Source of the DNA: Flectonema sp. DT1601
Lineage: Eukaryota; Euglenozoa; Diplonemea; Diplonemida; Diplonemidae
Reading direction: 5' to 3'
Length of the DNA stretch: 64,000 bases
Assembly (NCBI GenBank): GCA_964019425.1
Contig: OZ025823.1
Coordinates: 186,001 to 250,000 of the forward strand
Shown: positions 10,614 to 23,032 of the stretch, in pieces
Layout: every line of letters begins with the position of its first letter
How positions within the stretch are numbered: position 1 is the stretch's first letter
Notes under the pieces: model-generated
What the model saw: only the letters and a program-made list of their open reading frames with translations
What the model was told of the DNA's origin: nothing
Databases searched by the model: none
Made by a program: the position numbers and the translations under genes

Positions 10614-10943
10614 CTAGATCTTCTTCATGATTATTGATTTGATCTGACCCTCGTTGTTCAGACTGTAGGTTTGCTGAAGCTTTATGGAAACCAGTCCCAT
10701 CATCGCCTTCACTTTCATCGTACGACTGTACTTCTTACCGACCTCTTCTTCTACCCACGGTTTAACGTCCGAAAACTTGGTCGTGTCGTTGGCAAACTCC
10801 TTCTTCATTTTCATCTTGAAATCTGCTTTGTTCTTCGTCACCCATTCCGGGTTCTCGAAGAGGATGTCTTCAGTGCACAGTTCGCACATGCCGTTGACAT
10901 CTTCACGTTCTTCGGCAGCATCAAACTTCTTGATGACATCCAT
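10614..10943 (-). CDS. NTF2/SnoaL-like protein, subfamily A, copy 6
   Basis: Second-trimer twin of copy 3, sharing its hairpin-less spacer (junction near 10346). Confidence 0.85.
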   Translation of the reverse strand: MDVIKKFDAAEEREDVNGMCELCTEDILFENPEWVTKNKADFKMKMKKEFANDTTKFSDVKPWVEEEVGKKYSRTMKVKAMMGLVSIKLQQTYSLNNEGQIKSIIMKKI

Positions 10944-11843
10944 CGTTTTTGTGTGTTTTTTGAGAATAAAAGGGAAACTGTGAAAACAAATAGAATCCAT
11001 AAAAACGATAACACCAAACAAAACTCTGGACAGAAAGACGAGCTTGGAATCGAAATCGTTCTCCTCTCCAGAAGTTCAAGTCGCTGTCTTTTGCAACTCC
11101 AACTAACCGTACATATTCCCCTTTTGCGATGATGTGGAAAGAATGGCAATTTTATCAACAAGCTTAAAACAACACACCAAAAACTAGATCTCCACTAAAA
11201 AAGGGAGAACAGATCATTTTAAAGAGAGGAGCACAATATGTCCATGAGAAGACACATCGGATTCAAGGAAGACTGTGACGTGACGGTCGCCTGAAAGGAT
11301 TTCCGTACTCACAGGGGATGACAAAACGTGCACACAAAACCGTTGTGTGTGTTTTGATGTGTGCAGAAAGAGTGCAACGAAACAATATAATTAAGTTAGT
11401 TGGAGGGAAGGAAGGCTGGCTGACACCGCGACAGGTCAGCAGTAGGTGCCCTCTGGATAAGTTTCAATTTTCATTTCGATTTGGGAAACAAAGCCAAGCG
11501 CAGCATTGCGGCAATGGCGAACATAATAAATAACAGAATGCAAGGTTTTCCCTGGAATGGGTGGGAAACCTTGCTGCACAAACACAATCAGTTGTTTCTT
11601 TTGTAAGAACTCACATAATCACCAAGTACCCTCATCATACGATTTCGGGTTCACTTGTCTACATTGATAAAAGCACTACTCGACGCGAAGGGGAGCAGTG
11701 TTCAATCATAATAATAATAATAATAATAATAATTATTAAAAAGAACAATATTAAAAAAAAAGGAATGCCGCCAGTAGAGAAAAAGAGAACTGGAATGGCG
11801 AAACATAAAGAAAACAACAACAAAAAAGAGACTCTCGGATGCT

Positions 11844-12173
11844 CTAGATCTTCTTCATGATTATTGATTTGATCTGACCCTCGTTGTTCAGACTGTAGGT
11901 CTGCTGAAGCTTTATGGAAACCAGTCCCATCATCGCCTTCACTTTCATCGTACGACTGTACTTCTTACCGACCTCTTCTTCTACCCACGGTTTAACGTCC
12001 GAAAACTTGGTCGTGTCGTTGGCAAACTCCTTCTTCATTTTCATCTTGAAATCTGCTTTGTTCTTCGTCACCCATTCCGGGTTCTCGAAGAGGATGTCTT
12101 CAGTGCACAGTTCGCACATGCCGTTGACATCTTCACGTTCTTCGGCAGCATCAAACTTCTTGATGACATCCAT
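11844..12173 (-). CDS. NTF2/SnoaL-like protein, subfamily A, copy 7
   Basis: Second-trimer twin of copy 4, with the same long (TAA)n run and hairpin. Confidence 0.85.
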   Translation of the reverse strand: MDVIKKFDAAEEREDVNGMCELCTEDILFENPEWVTKNKADFKMKMKKEFANDTTKFSDVKPWVEEEVGKKYSRTMKVKAMMGLVSIKLQQTYSLNNEGQIKSIIMKKI

Positions 12174-13022
12174 CGTTTTTGTGTGTTTTTTGAGAATAAA
12201 AGGGAAACTGTGAAAACAAATAGAATCCATAAAAACGATAACACCAAACAAAACTCTGCACAGAAAGACGAGCTTGGAATCGAAATCGTTCTCATCTCCA
12301 GAATTACAAGTCGTTGTCTTTTGCAACTCCAACTAACCGTACATATTTCCCCTTTTGCGATGATGTGGAAAGAATGGAAATTTATAAACACGCTTAATAT
12401 GACAACAAGAAACTTAAATCTCCACTAAGAGAGAAAGGATCAATTAAGAGAGGAACACAAAATGTCTCATGAAGATATCAGTTTCAATAAAGACCGTGAG
12501 AGTTATCCTTTGGGATACCTGGTACAGCAATACCACAAAAGTTTTTGTGATATTATATAATGCCATGATAAATAATAAATTAGTTAGTTGGAAGGAAGGC
12601 TGAAAGACACCGAGTCAATGGGATCAACTGAGTGCAAATAACTGCTGCCAGAGGACAGCAGATGTTTCGAAAGAAAGGAGGCGGCTCCTTTCCGGATGTT
12701 AGATTTGGATTTCAATTTTGCAAACAAAGCCAAGCGCAGCAATGCAGCAATGGCGAATACAATAATAGAATGCAAGGTCTTCCCTGGAATGGGAAACTTT
12801 GCTTCACAAACACAATCAACTGTCTTTCAATAAATTAAATAATCACTGAGTGCCCCTATTTCTATTTCGAGTTCACTGTTATTTACAATGAAAGTAGTAC
12901 TTGAGTTTTGAATACATCAAACCTCAACTTTCGAATAGACGGAGCTTAGCTTACATAATAATAAAAAGAAACCAGACTGGAAATATAAAATATAATTAAA
13001 ATAGAATTTTCAAACAGTCATT

Positions 13023-13352
13023 CTATATCTTCTTAGCAATCATTGATTTGATTAAACCATCGCCATTCAGACGAAAAGTTTGCTGAACTTTCAAAGTAAT
13101 AAGACCAAACATCAGCTTTACTTTCATGGTACGACTGATCTTCCTCCCAGGCTTTTCTTCTACCCACGGTGTCTCACCATAAAACTTTGTTGAGTCTTCA
13201 GTGTACTCTTTCTTCATTCTAGCCATGAGGTCTTTCTTGTTCTTCGTCTCCCACTTGGGGGTTTGAAAGTGGACTTCTTCAGTGCACAGTTCACACATGC
13301 CGTTGATATCCTTACGTTTTTCAGCTGCTTCAAACTTCTTGATGACATCCAT
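13023..13352 (-). CDS. NTF2/SnoaL-like protein, subfamily B, copy 8
   Basis: Begins the third, incomplete 3,606-bp period. The repeat phase changes just upstream of this gene. Confidence 0.85.
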   Translation of the reverse strand: MDVIKKFEAAEKRKDINGMCELCTEEVHFQTPKWETKNKKDLMARMKKEYTEDSTKFYGETPWVEEKPGRKISRTMKVKLMFGLITLKVQQTFRLNGDGLIKSMIAKKI

Positions 13353-14256
13353 CGTTTTTGCGTGTTTTTTGAGAATAAAAGGGAAACTGTGAAAACAAAT
13401 AGAATCCATAAAAACGATAACACCAAACAAAACTCTGGACAGAAAGACGAGCTTGGAATTGAAATCGTTCTCATCTCCATAATTACAAGTCGCTGTCTTT
13501 TGCAACTCCAACTAACCGTACATATTCCCCTTTTGCGATGATGTGGAAAGAATGGCAATTTTATCAACAAGCTTTAAACAACACACCAAAAACTAGATCT
13601 CCACTAAAAAAAGGGAGAACAGATCGATCATTTTAAAGAGAGGAGCACAATATGTCCATGAGAAGACACATCGGATTCAAGGAAGACTGTGACGTGACGG
13701 TCGCCTGAAAGGATTTCCGTACTCACAGGGGATGACAAAACGTGCACACAAAACGGTTGTGTGTGTTTTGATGTTTGCAAAAGGGTGCAACGAAACAATA
13801 TAATTAAGTTAGTTGGAGGGAAGGAAGGCTGGCTGACACCGCGACAGGTCAGCAGTAGGTGCCCTCTGGATAAGTTTCAATTTTCATTTCGATTTGGGAA
13901 ACAAAGCCAAGCGCAGCATTGCGGCAATGGCGAACATAATAAATAACAGAATGCAAGGTTTTCCCTGGAATGGGTGGGAAACCTTGCTGCACAAACACAA
14001 TCAGTTGTTTCTTTTGTAAGAACTCACATAATCACCAAGTACCCTCATCATACGATTTCGGGTTCACTTGTCTACATTGATAAAAGCACTACTCGACGCG
14101 AAGGGGACCAGTGTTCAATCATAATAATAATAATAATAATAATAATTATTAAAAAGAACAATATTAAAAAAAAAGGAATGCCACCAGTAGAGAAAAAGAG
14201 AACTGGAATGGCGAAAAATAAAGAAAACAACAACAAAAAAGAGACTCTCGGATGCT

Positions 14257-14586
14257 CTAGATCTTCTTCATGATTATTGATTTGATCTGACCCTCGTTGT
14301 TCAGACTGTAGGTTTGCTGAAGCTTTATGGAAACCAGTCCCATCATCGCCTTCACTTTCATCGTACGACTGTACTTCTTACCGACCTCGTCTTCTACCCA
14401 CGGTTTAACGTCCGAAAACTTGGTCGTGTCGTTGGCAAACTCCTTCTTCATTTTCATCTTGAAATCTGCTTTGTTCTTCGTCACCCATTCCGGGTTCTCG
14501 AAGAGGATGTCTTCAGTGCACAGTTCGCACATGCCGTTGACATCTTCACGTTCTTCGGCAGCATCAAACTTCTTGATAACATCCAT
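14257..14586 (-). CDS. NTF2/SnoaL-like protein, subfamily A, copy 9 (Glu66Asp)
   Basis: Reads WVEDEVG where other A copies read WVEEEVG. This conservative change and the one at copy 12 are the only A-subfamily protein differences I see. Its leader lacks one A in the CCATAAAACG stretch. Confidence 0.85.
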   Translation of the reverse strand: MDVIKKFDAAEEREDVNGMCELCTEDILFENPEWVTKNKADFKMKMKKEFANDTTKFSDVKPWVEDEVGKKYSRTMKVKAMMGLVSIKLQQTYSLNNEGQIKSIIMKKI

Positions 14587-15434
14587 CGTTTTTGTGTGTT
14601 TTTTGAGAATAAAAGGGAAACTGTGAAAACAAATAGAATCCATAAAACGATAACACCAAACAAAACTCTGCACAGAAAGACGAGCTTGGAATTGAAATCG
14701 TTCTCATCTCCAGAATTACAAGTCGTTGTCTTTTGCAACTCCAACTAACCGTACATATTCCCCTTTTGCGATGATGATGGAAAGAATGGAAATTTATAAA
14801 CACGCTTAATATGACAACAAGAAACTTAAATCTCCACTAAGAGAGAAAGGATCAATTAAGAGAGGAACACAAAATGTCTCATGAAGATATCAGTTTCAAT
14901 AAAGACCGTGAGAGTTATCCTTTGGGATACCTGGTACAGCAATACCACAAAAGTTTTTGTGATATTATATAATGCCATGATAAATAATAAATTAGTTAGT
15001 TGGAAGGAAGGCTGAAAGACACCGAGTCAATGGGATCAACTGAGTGCAAATAACTGCTGCCAGAGGACAGCAGATGTTTCGAAAGAAAGGAGGCGGCTCC
15101 TTTCCGGATGTTAGATTTGGATTTCAATTTTGCAAACAAAGCCAAGCGCAGCAATGCAGCAATGGCGAATACAATAATAGAATGCAAGGTCTTCCCTGGA
15201 ATGGGAAACTTTGCTTCACAAACACAATCAACTGTCTTTCAATAAATTAAATAATCACTGAGTGCCCCTATTTCTATTTCGAGTTCACTGTTATTTACAA
15301 TGAAAGTAGTACTTGAGTTTTGAATACATCAAACCTCAACTTTCGAATAGACGGAGCTTAGCTTAAATAATAATAAAAAGAAACCAGACTGGAAATATAA
15401 AATATAATTAAAATAGAATTTTCAAACAGTCATT

Positions 15435-15764
15435 CTATATCTTCTTAGCAATCATTGATTTGATTAAACCATCGCCATTCAGACGAAAAGTTTGCTGAAC
15501 TTTCAAAGTAATAAGACCAAACATCAGCTTTACTTTCATGGTACGACTGATCTTCCTCCCAGGCTTTTCTTCTACCCACGGTGTCTCACCATAAAACTTT
15601 GTTGAGTCTTCAGTGTACTCTTTCTTCATTCTAGCCATGAGGTCTTTCTTGTTCTTCGTCTCCCACTTGGGGGTTTGAAAGTGGACTTCTTCAGTGCACA
15701 GTTCACACATGCCGTTGATATCCTTACGTTTTTCAGCAGCTTCAAACTTCTTGATGACATCCAT
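15435..15764 (-). CDS. NTF2/SnoaL-like protein, subfamily B, copy 10
   Basis: Same B protein as copies 2, 5 and 8, with a silent third-position change near 15738 and an extra G in the leader (CTGGGACAG). Confidence 0.85.
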   Translation of the reverse strand: MDVIKKFEAAEKRKDINGMCELCTEEVHFQTPKWETKNKKDLMARMKKEYTEDSTKFYGETPWVEEKPGRKISRTMKVKLMFGLITLKVQQTFRLNGDGLIKSMIAKKI

Positions 15765-16661
15765 CGTTTTTGCGTGTTTTTTGAGAATAAAAGGGAAACT
15801 GTGAAAACAAATAGAATCCATAAAAACGATAACACCAAACGAAACTCTGGGACAGAAAGACGAGCTTGGAATTGAAATCGTTCTCATCTCCAGAATTACA
15901 AGTCGCTGTCTTTTGCAACTCCAACTAACCGTACATATTCCCCTTTTGCGATGATGTGGAAAGAATGGCAATTTTATCAACAAGCTTAAAACAACACACC
16001 AAAAACTAGATCTCCACTAAAAAAAGGGAGAACAGATCGATCATTTTAAAGAGAGGAGCACAATATGTCCATGAGAAGACACATCGGATTCAAGGAAGAC
16101 TGTGACGTGACGGTCGCCTGAAAGGATTTCCGTACTCACAGGGGATGACAAAACGTGCACACAAAACCGTTGTGTGTGTTTTGATGTGTGCAGAAAGAGT
16201 GCAACGAAACAATATAATTAAGTTAGTTGGAGGGAAGGAAGGCTGGCTGACACCGCGACAGGTCAGCAGTAGGTGCCCTCTGGATAAGTTTCAATTTTCA
16301 TTTCGATTTGGGAAACAAAGCCAAGCGCAGCATTGCGGCAATGGCGAACATAATAAATAACAGAATGCAAGGTTTTCCCTGGAATGGGTGGGAAACCTTG
16401 CTGCACAAACACAATCAGTTGTTTCTTTTGTAAGAACTCACATAATCACCAAGTACCCTCATCATACGATTTCGGGTTCACTTGTCTACATTGATAAAAG
16501 CACTACTCGACGCGAAGGGGAGCAGTGTTCAATCAAAATAATAATAATAATAATTAAAAAGAACAATATTAAAAAAAAAGGAATGCCACCAGTAGAGAAA
16601 AAGAGAACTGGAATGGCGAAAAATAAAGAAAACAACAACAAAAAAGAGACTCTCGGATGCT

Positions 16662-16991
16662 CTAGATCTTCTTCATGATTATTGATTTGATCTGACCCTC
16701 GTTGTTCAGGCTGTAGGTCTGCTGAAGCTTTATGGAAACCAGTCCCATCATCGCCTTCACTTTCATCGTACGACTGTACTTCTTACCGACCTCTTCTTCT
16801 ACCCACGGTTTAACGTCCGAAAACTTGGTCGTGTCGTTGGCAAACTCCTTCTTCATTTTCATCTTGAAATCTGCTTTGTTCTTCGTCACCCATTCCGGGT
16901 TCTCGAAGAGGATGTCTTCAGTGCACAGTTCGCACATGCCGTTGACATCTTCACGTTCTTCGGCAGCGTCAAACTTCTTGATAACATCCAT
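16662..16991 (-). CDS. NTF2/SnoaL-like protein, subfamily A, copy 11
   Basis: A-type protein. Third member of the A-B-A trimer; its spacer is of the AAAATAATAATAA type also found in the 1,221-bp monomers. Confidence 0.85.
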   Translation of the reverse strand: MDVIKKFDAAEEREDVNGMCELCTEDILFENPEWVTKNKADFKMKMKKEFANDTTKFSDVKPWVEEEVGKKYSRTMKVKAMMGLVSIKLQQTYSLNNEGQIKSIIMKKI

Positions 16992-17895
16992 CGTTTTTGT
17001 GTGTTTTTTGAGAATAAAAGGGAAACTGTGAAAACAAATAGAATCCATAAAAACGATAACACCAAACAAAACTCTGGACAGAAAGACGAGCTTGGAATTG
17101 AAATCGTTCTCATCTCCATAATTACAAGTCGCTGTCTTTTGCAACTCCAACTAACCGTACATATTCCCCTTTTGCGATGATGTGGAAAGAATGGCAATTT
17201 TATCAACAAGCTTTAAACAACACACCAAAAACTAGATCTCCACTAAAAAAAGGGAGAACAGATCGATCATTTTAAAGAGAGGAGCACAATATGTCCATGA
17301 GAAGACACATCGGATTCAAGGAAGACTGTGACGTGACGGTCGCCTGAAAGGATTTCCGTACTCACAGGGGATGACAAAACGTGCACACAAAACGGTTGTG
17401 TGTGTTTTGATGTTTGCAAAAGGGTGCAACGAAACAATATAATTAAGTTAGTTGGAGGGAAGGAAGGCTGGCTGACACCGCGACAGGTCAGCAGTAGGTG
17501 CCCTCTGGATAAGTTTCAATTTTCATTTCGATTTGGGAAACAAAGCCAAGCGCAGCATTGCGGCAATGGCGAACATAATAAATAACAGAATGCAAGGTTT
17601 TCCCTGGAATGGGTGGGAAACCTTGCTGCACAAACACAATCAGTTGTTTCTTTTGTAAGAACTCACATAATCACCAAGTACCCTCATCATACGATTTCGG
17701 GTTCACTTGTCTACATTGATAAAAGCACTACTCGACGCGAAGGGGACCAGTGTTCAATCATAATAATAATAATAATAATAATAATTATTAAAAAGAACAA
17801 TATTAAAAAAAAAGGAATGCCACCAGTAGAGAAAAAGAGAACTGGAATGGCGAAAAATAAAGAAAACAACAACAAAAAAGAGACTCTCGGATGCT

Positions 17896-18225
17896 CTAGA
17901 TCTTCTTCATGATTATTGATTTGATCTGACCCTCGTTGTTCAGACTGTAGGTTTGCTGAAGCTTTATGGAAACCAGTCCCATCATCGCCTTCACTTTCAT
18001 CGTACGACTGTACTTCTTACCGACCTCGTCTTCTACCCACGGTTTAACGTCCGAAAACTTGGTCGTGTCGTTGGCAAACTCCTTCTTCATTTTCATCTTG
18101 AAATCTGCTTTGTTCTTCGTCACCCATTCCGGGTTCTCGAAGAGGATGTCTTCAGTGCACAGTTCGCACATGCCGTTGACATCTTCACGTTCTTCGGCAG
18201 CATCAAACTTCTTGATAACATCCAT
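17896..18225 (-). CDS. NTF2/SnoaL-like protein, subfamily A, copy 12 (Glu66Asp)
   Basis: Carries the same WVEDEVG change as copy 9, 3,639 bp away, which marks the trimer duplication. Confidence 0.85.
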   Translation of the reverse strand: MDVIKKFDAAEEREDVNGMCELCTEDILFENPEWVTKNKADFKMKMKKEFANDTTKFSDVKPWVEDEVGKKYSRTMKVKAMMGLVSIKLQQTYSLNNEGQIKSIIMKKI

Positions 18226-19073
18226 CGTTTTTGTGTGTTTTTTGAGAATAAAAGGGAAACTGTGAAAACAAATAGAATCCATAAAACGATAACACCAAAC
18301 AAAACTCTGCACAGAAAGACGAGCTTGGAATTGAAATCGTTCTCATCTCCAGAATTACAAGTCGTTGTCTTTTGCAACTCCAACTAACCGTACATATTCC
18401 CCTTTTGCGATGATGATGGAAAGAATGGAAATTTATAAACACGCTTAATATGACAACAAGAAACTTAAATCTCCACTAAGAGAGAAAGGATCAATTAAGA
18501 GAGGAACACAAAATGTCTCATGAAGATATCAGTTTCAATAAAGACCGTGAGAGTTATCCTTTGGGATACCTGGTACAGCAATACCACAAAAGTTTTTGTG
18601 ATATTATATAATGCCATGATAAATAATAAATTAGTTAGTTGGAAGGAAGGCTGAAAGACACCGAGTCAATGGGATCAACTGAGTGCAAATAACTGCTGCC
18701 AGAGGACAGCAGATGTTTCGAAAGAAAGGAGGCGGCTCCTTTCCGGATGTTAGATTTGGATTTCAATTTTGCAAACAAAGCCAAGCGCAGCAATGCAGCA
18801 ATGGCGAATACAATAATAGAATGCAAGGTCTTCCCTGGAATGGGAAACTTTGCTTCACAAACACAATCAACTGTCTTTCAATAAATTAAATAATCACTGA
18901 GTGCCCCTATTTCTATTTCGAGTTCACTGTTATTTACAATGAAAGTAGTACTTGAGTTTTGAATACATCAAACCTCAACTTTCGAATAGACGGAGCTTAG
19001 CTTAAATAATAATAAAAAGAAACCAGACTGGAAATATAAAATATAATTAAAATAGAATTTTCAAACAGTCATT

Positions 19074-19403
19074 CTATATCTTCTTAGCAATCATTGATTT
19101 GATTAAACCATCGCCATTCAGACGAAAAGTTTGCTGAACTTTCAAAGTAATAAGACCAAACATCAGCTTTACTTTCATGGTACGACTGATCTTCCTCCCA
19201 GGCTTTTCTTCTACCCACGGTGTCTCACCATAAAACTTTGTTGAGTCTTCAGTGTACTCTTTCTTCATTCTAGCCATGAGGTCTTTCTTGTTCTTCGTCT
19301 CCCACTTGGGGGTTTGAAAGTGGACTTCTTCAGTGCACAGTTCACACATGCCGTTGATATCCTTACGTTTTTCAGCAGCTTCAAACTTCTTGATGACATC
19401 CAT
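19074..19403 (-). CDS. NTF2/SnoaL-like protein, subfamily B, copy 13
   Basis: Twin of copy 10 with the same silent change and extra leader G. It is the B copy nearest to the start of the transcript; none occurs to its right. Confidence 0.85.
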   Translation of the reverse strand: MDVIKKFEAAEKRKDINGMCELCTEEVHFQTPKWETKNKKDLMARMKKEYTEDSTKFYGETPWVEEKPGRKISRTMKVKLMFGLITLKVQQTFRLNGDGLIKSMIAKKI

Positions 19404-20296
19404 CGTTTTTGCGTGTTTTTTGAGAATAAAAGGGAAACTGTGAAAACAAATAGAATCCATAAAAACGATAACACCAAACGAAACTCTGGGACAGAAAGAC
19501 GAGCTTGGAATTGAAATCGTTCTCATCTCCAGAATTACAAGTCGCTGTCTTTTGCAACTCCAACTAACCGTACATATTCCCCTTTTGCGATGATGTGGAA
19601 AGAATGGCAATTTTATCAACAAGCTTAAAACAACACACCAAAAACTAGATCTCCACTAAAAAAAGGGAGAACAGATCATTTTAAAGAGAGGAGCACAATA
19701 TGTCCATGAGAAGACACATCGGATTCAAGGAAGACTGTGACGTGACGGTCGCCTGAAAGGATTTCCGTACTCACAGGGGATGACAAAACGTGCACACAAA
19801 ACCGTTGTGTGTGTTTTGATGTGTGCAGAAAGAGTGCAACGAAACAATATAATTAAGTTAGTTGGAGGGAAGGAAGGCTGGCTGACACCGCGACAGGTCA
19901 GCAGTAGGTGCCCTCTGGATAAGTTTCAATTTTCATTTCGATTTGGGAAACAAAGCCAAGCGCAGCATTGCGGCAATGGCGAACATAATAAATAACAGAA
20001 TGCAAGGTTTTCCCTGGAATGGGTGGGAAACCTTGCTGCACAAACACAATCAGTTGTTTCTTTTGTAAGAACTCACATAATCACCAAGTACCCTCATCAT
20101 ACGATTTCGGGTTCACTTGTCTACATTGATAAAAGCACTACTCGACGCGAAGGGGAGCAGTGTTCAATCAAAATAATAATAATAATAATTAAAAAGAACA
20201 ATATTAAAAAAAAAGGAATGCCACCAGTAGAGAAAAAGAGAACTGGAATGGCGAAAAATAAAGAAAACAACAACAAAAAAGAGACTCTCGGATGCT

Positions 20297-20626
20297 CTAG
20301 ATCTTCTTCATGATTATTGATTTGATCTGACCCTCGTTGTTCAGGCTGTAGGTCTGCTGAAGCTTTATGGAAACCAGTCCCATCATCGCCTTCACTTTCA
20401 TCGTACGACTGTACTTCTTACCGACCTCTTCTTCTACCCACGGTTTAACGTCCGAAAACTTGGTCGTGTCGTTGGCAAACTCCTTCTTCATTTTCATCTT
20501 GAAATCTGCTTTGTTCTTCGTCACCCATTCCGGGTTCTCGAAGAGGATGTCTTCAGTGCACAGTTCGCACATGCCGTTGACATCTTCACGTTCTTCGGCA
20601 GCGTCAAACTTCTTGATAACATCCAT
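20297..20626 (-). CDS. NTF2/SnoaL-like protein, subfamily A, copy 14
   Basis: Twin of copy 11 apart from a few leader differences (CTCCAGAATT rather than CTCCATAATT). Confidence 0.85.
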   Translation of the reverse strand: MDVIKKFDAAEEREDVNGMCELCTEDILFENPEWVTKNKADFKMKMKKEFANDTTKFSDVKPWVEEEVGKKYSRTMKVKAMMGLVSIKLQQTYSLNNEGQIKSIIMKKI

Positions 20627-21481
20627 CGTTTTTGTGTGTTTTTTGAGAATAAAAGGGAAACTGTGAAAACAAATAGAATCCATAAAAACGATAACACCAA
20701 ACAAAACTCTGGACAGAAAGACGAGCTTGGAATTGAAATCGTTCTCATCTCCAGAATTACAAGTCGCTGTCTTTTGCAACTCCAACTAACCGTACATATT
20801 CCCCTTTTGCGATGATGTGGAAAGAATGGCAATTTTATCAACAAGCTTAAAACAACACACCAAAAACTAGATCTCCACTAAAAAAGGGAGAACAGATCAT
20901 TTTAAAGAGAGGAGCACAATATGTCCATGAGAAGACACATCGGATTCAAGGAAGACTGTGACGTGACGGTCGCCTGAAAGGATTTCCGTACTCACAGGGG
21001 ATGACAAAACGTGCACACAAAACCGTTGTGTGTGTTTTGATGTGTGCAGAAAGAGTGCAACGAAACAATATAATTAAGTTAGTTGGAGGGAAGGAAGGCT
21101 GGCTGACACCGCGACAGGTCAGCAGTAGGTGCCCTCTGGATAAGTTTCAATTTTCATTTCGATTTGGGAAACAAAGCCAAGCGCAGCATTGCGGCAATGG
21201 CGAACATAATAAATAACAGAATGCACAAACACAATCAGTTGTTTCTTTTGTAAGAACTCACATAATCACCAAGTACCCTCATCATACGATTTCGGGTTCA
21301 CTTGTCTACATTGATAAAAGCACTACTCGACGCGAAGGGGAGCAGTGTTCAATCAAAATAATAATAATAATAATTAAAAAGAACAATATTAAAAAAAAAG
21401 GAATGCCACCAGTAGAGAAAAAGAGAACTGGAATGGCGAAAAATAAAGAAAACAACAACAAAAAAGAGACTCTCGGATGCT

Positions 21482-21811
21482 CTAGATCTTCTTCATGATT
21501 ATTGATTTGATCTGACCCTCGTTGTTCAGGCTGTAGGTCTGCTGAAGCTTTATGGAAACCAGTCCCATCATCGCCTTCACTTTCATCGTACGACTGTACT
21601 TCTTACCGACCTCTTCTTCTACCCACGGTTTAACGTCCGAAAACTTGGTCGTGTCGTTGGCAAACTCCTTCTTCATTTTCATCTTGAAATCTGCTTTGTT
21701 CTTCGTCACCCATTCCGGGTTCTCGAAGAGGATGTCTTCAGTGCACAGTTCGCACATGCCGTTGACATCTTCACGTTCTTCGGCAGCGTCAAACTTCTTG
21801 ATAACATCCAT
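21482..21811 (-). CDS. NTF2/SnoaL-like protein, subfamily A, copy 15
   Basis: First monomer of the 1,221-bp run. Its own spacer has lost the 36-bp hairpin segment (junction near 21226), explaining the 1,185-bp spacing to copy 14. Confidence 0.85.
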   Translation of the reverse strand: MDVIKKFDAAEEREDVNGMCELCTEDILFENPEWVTKNKADFKMKMKKEFANDTTKFSDVKPWVEEEVGKKYSRTMKVKAMMGLVSIKLQQTYSLNNEGQIKSIIMKKI

Positions 21812-22702
21812 CGTTTTTGTGTGTTTTTTGAGAATAAAAGGGAAACTGTGAAAACAAATAGAATCCATAAAAACGATAACACCAAACAAAACTCTGGGAC
21901 AGAAAGACAAGCTTGGAATTGTAATCGTTCTCATCTCCAGAATTACAAGTCGCTGTCTTTTGCAACTCCAACTAACCGTACATATTCCCCTTTTGCGATG
22001 ATGTGGAAAGAATGGCAATTTTATCAACAAGCTTAAAACAACACACCAAAAACTAGATCTCCACTAAAAAAGGGAGAACAGATCATTTTAAAGAGAGGAG
22101 CACAATATGTCCATGAGAAGACACATCGGATTCAAGGAAGACTGTGACGTGACGGTCGCCTGAAAGGATTTCCGTACTCACAGGGGATGACAAAACGTGC
22201 ACACAAAACGGTTGTGTGTGTTTTGATGTGTGCAAAAGAATGCAACGAAACAATATAATTAAGTTAGTTGGAGGGTAGGAAGGCTGGCTGACACCGCGAC
22301 AGGTCAGCAGTAGGTGCCCTCTGGATAAGTTTCAATTTTCATTTCGATTTGGGAAACAAAGCCAAGCGCAGCATTGCGGCAATGGCGAACATAATAAATA
22401 ACAGAATGCAAGGTTTTCCCTGGAATGGGTGGGAAACCTTGCTGCACAAACACAATCAGTTGTTTCTTTTGTAAGAACTCACATAATCACCAAGTACCCT
22501 CATCATACGATTTCGGGTTCACTTGTCTACATTGATAAAAGCACTACTCGACGCGAAGGGGAGCAGTGTTCAATCAAAATAATAATAATAATAATTAAAA
22601 AGAACAATATTAAAAAAAAAGGAATGCCACCAGTAGAGAAAAAGAGAACTGGAATGGCGAAAAATAAAGAAAACAACAACAAAAAAGAGACTCTCGGATG
22701 CT

Positions 22703-23032
22703 CTAGATCTTCTTCATGATTATTGATTTGATCTGACCCTCGTTGTTCAGGCTGTAGGTCTGCTGAAGCTTTATGGAAACCAGTCCCATCATCGCCTTCA
22801 CTTTCATCGTACGACTGTACTTCTTACCGACCTCTTCTTCTACCCACGGTTTAACGTCCGAAAACTTGGTCGTGTCGTTGGCAAACTCCTTCTTCATTTT
22901 CATCTTGAAATCTGCTTTGTTCTTCGTCACCCATTCCGGGTTCTCGAAGAGGATGTCTTCAGTGCACAGTTCGCACATGCCGTTGACATCTTCACGTTCT
23001 TCGGCAGCGTCAAACTTCTTGATAACATCCAT
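22703..23032 (-). CDS. NTF2/SnoaL-like protein, subfamily A, copy 16
   Basis: Member of the exact 1,221-bp monomer run, with a full spacer and hairpin. Confidence 0.85.
   Translation of the reverse strand: MDVIKKFDAAEEREDVNGMCELCTEDILFENPEWVTKNKADFKMKMKKEFANDTTKFSDVKPWVEEEVGKKYSRTMKVKAMMGLVSIKLQQTYSLNNEGQIKSIIMKKI

Larger units (their letters stand above)
5560..13949. repeat. higher-order repeat, 3,606-bp trimer (B-A-A), about 2.3 copies
   Basis: Genes at 5811, 7008 and 8238 recur at 9417, 10614 and 11844 and begin again at 13023, each exactly 3,606 bp on. By eye the copies are identical including spacers, down to microsatellite length and the hairpin deletion in the middle unit. Small differences at about 5331 and 5548 against 8930 and 9155 mark the left limit; the hairpin presence at 13955 marks the right limit. 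Confidence 0.9.
13360..20632. repeat. higher-order repeat, about 3,639-bp trimer (A-B-A), two copies
   Basis: Genes at 14257, 15435 and 16662 recur at 17896, 19074 and 20297 (offsets 3639, 3639, 3635). Both A copies at 14257 and 17896 share a Glu66Asp change seen nowhere else. A 4-bp GATC loss near 19672 accounts for the last offset. Edges are approximate. Confidence 0.88.
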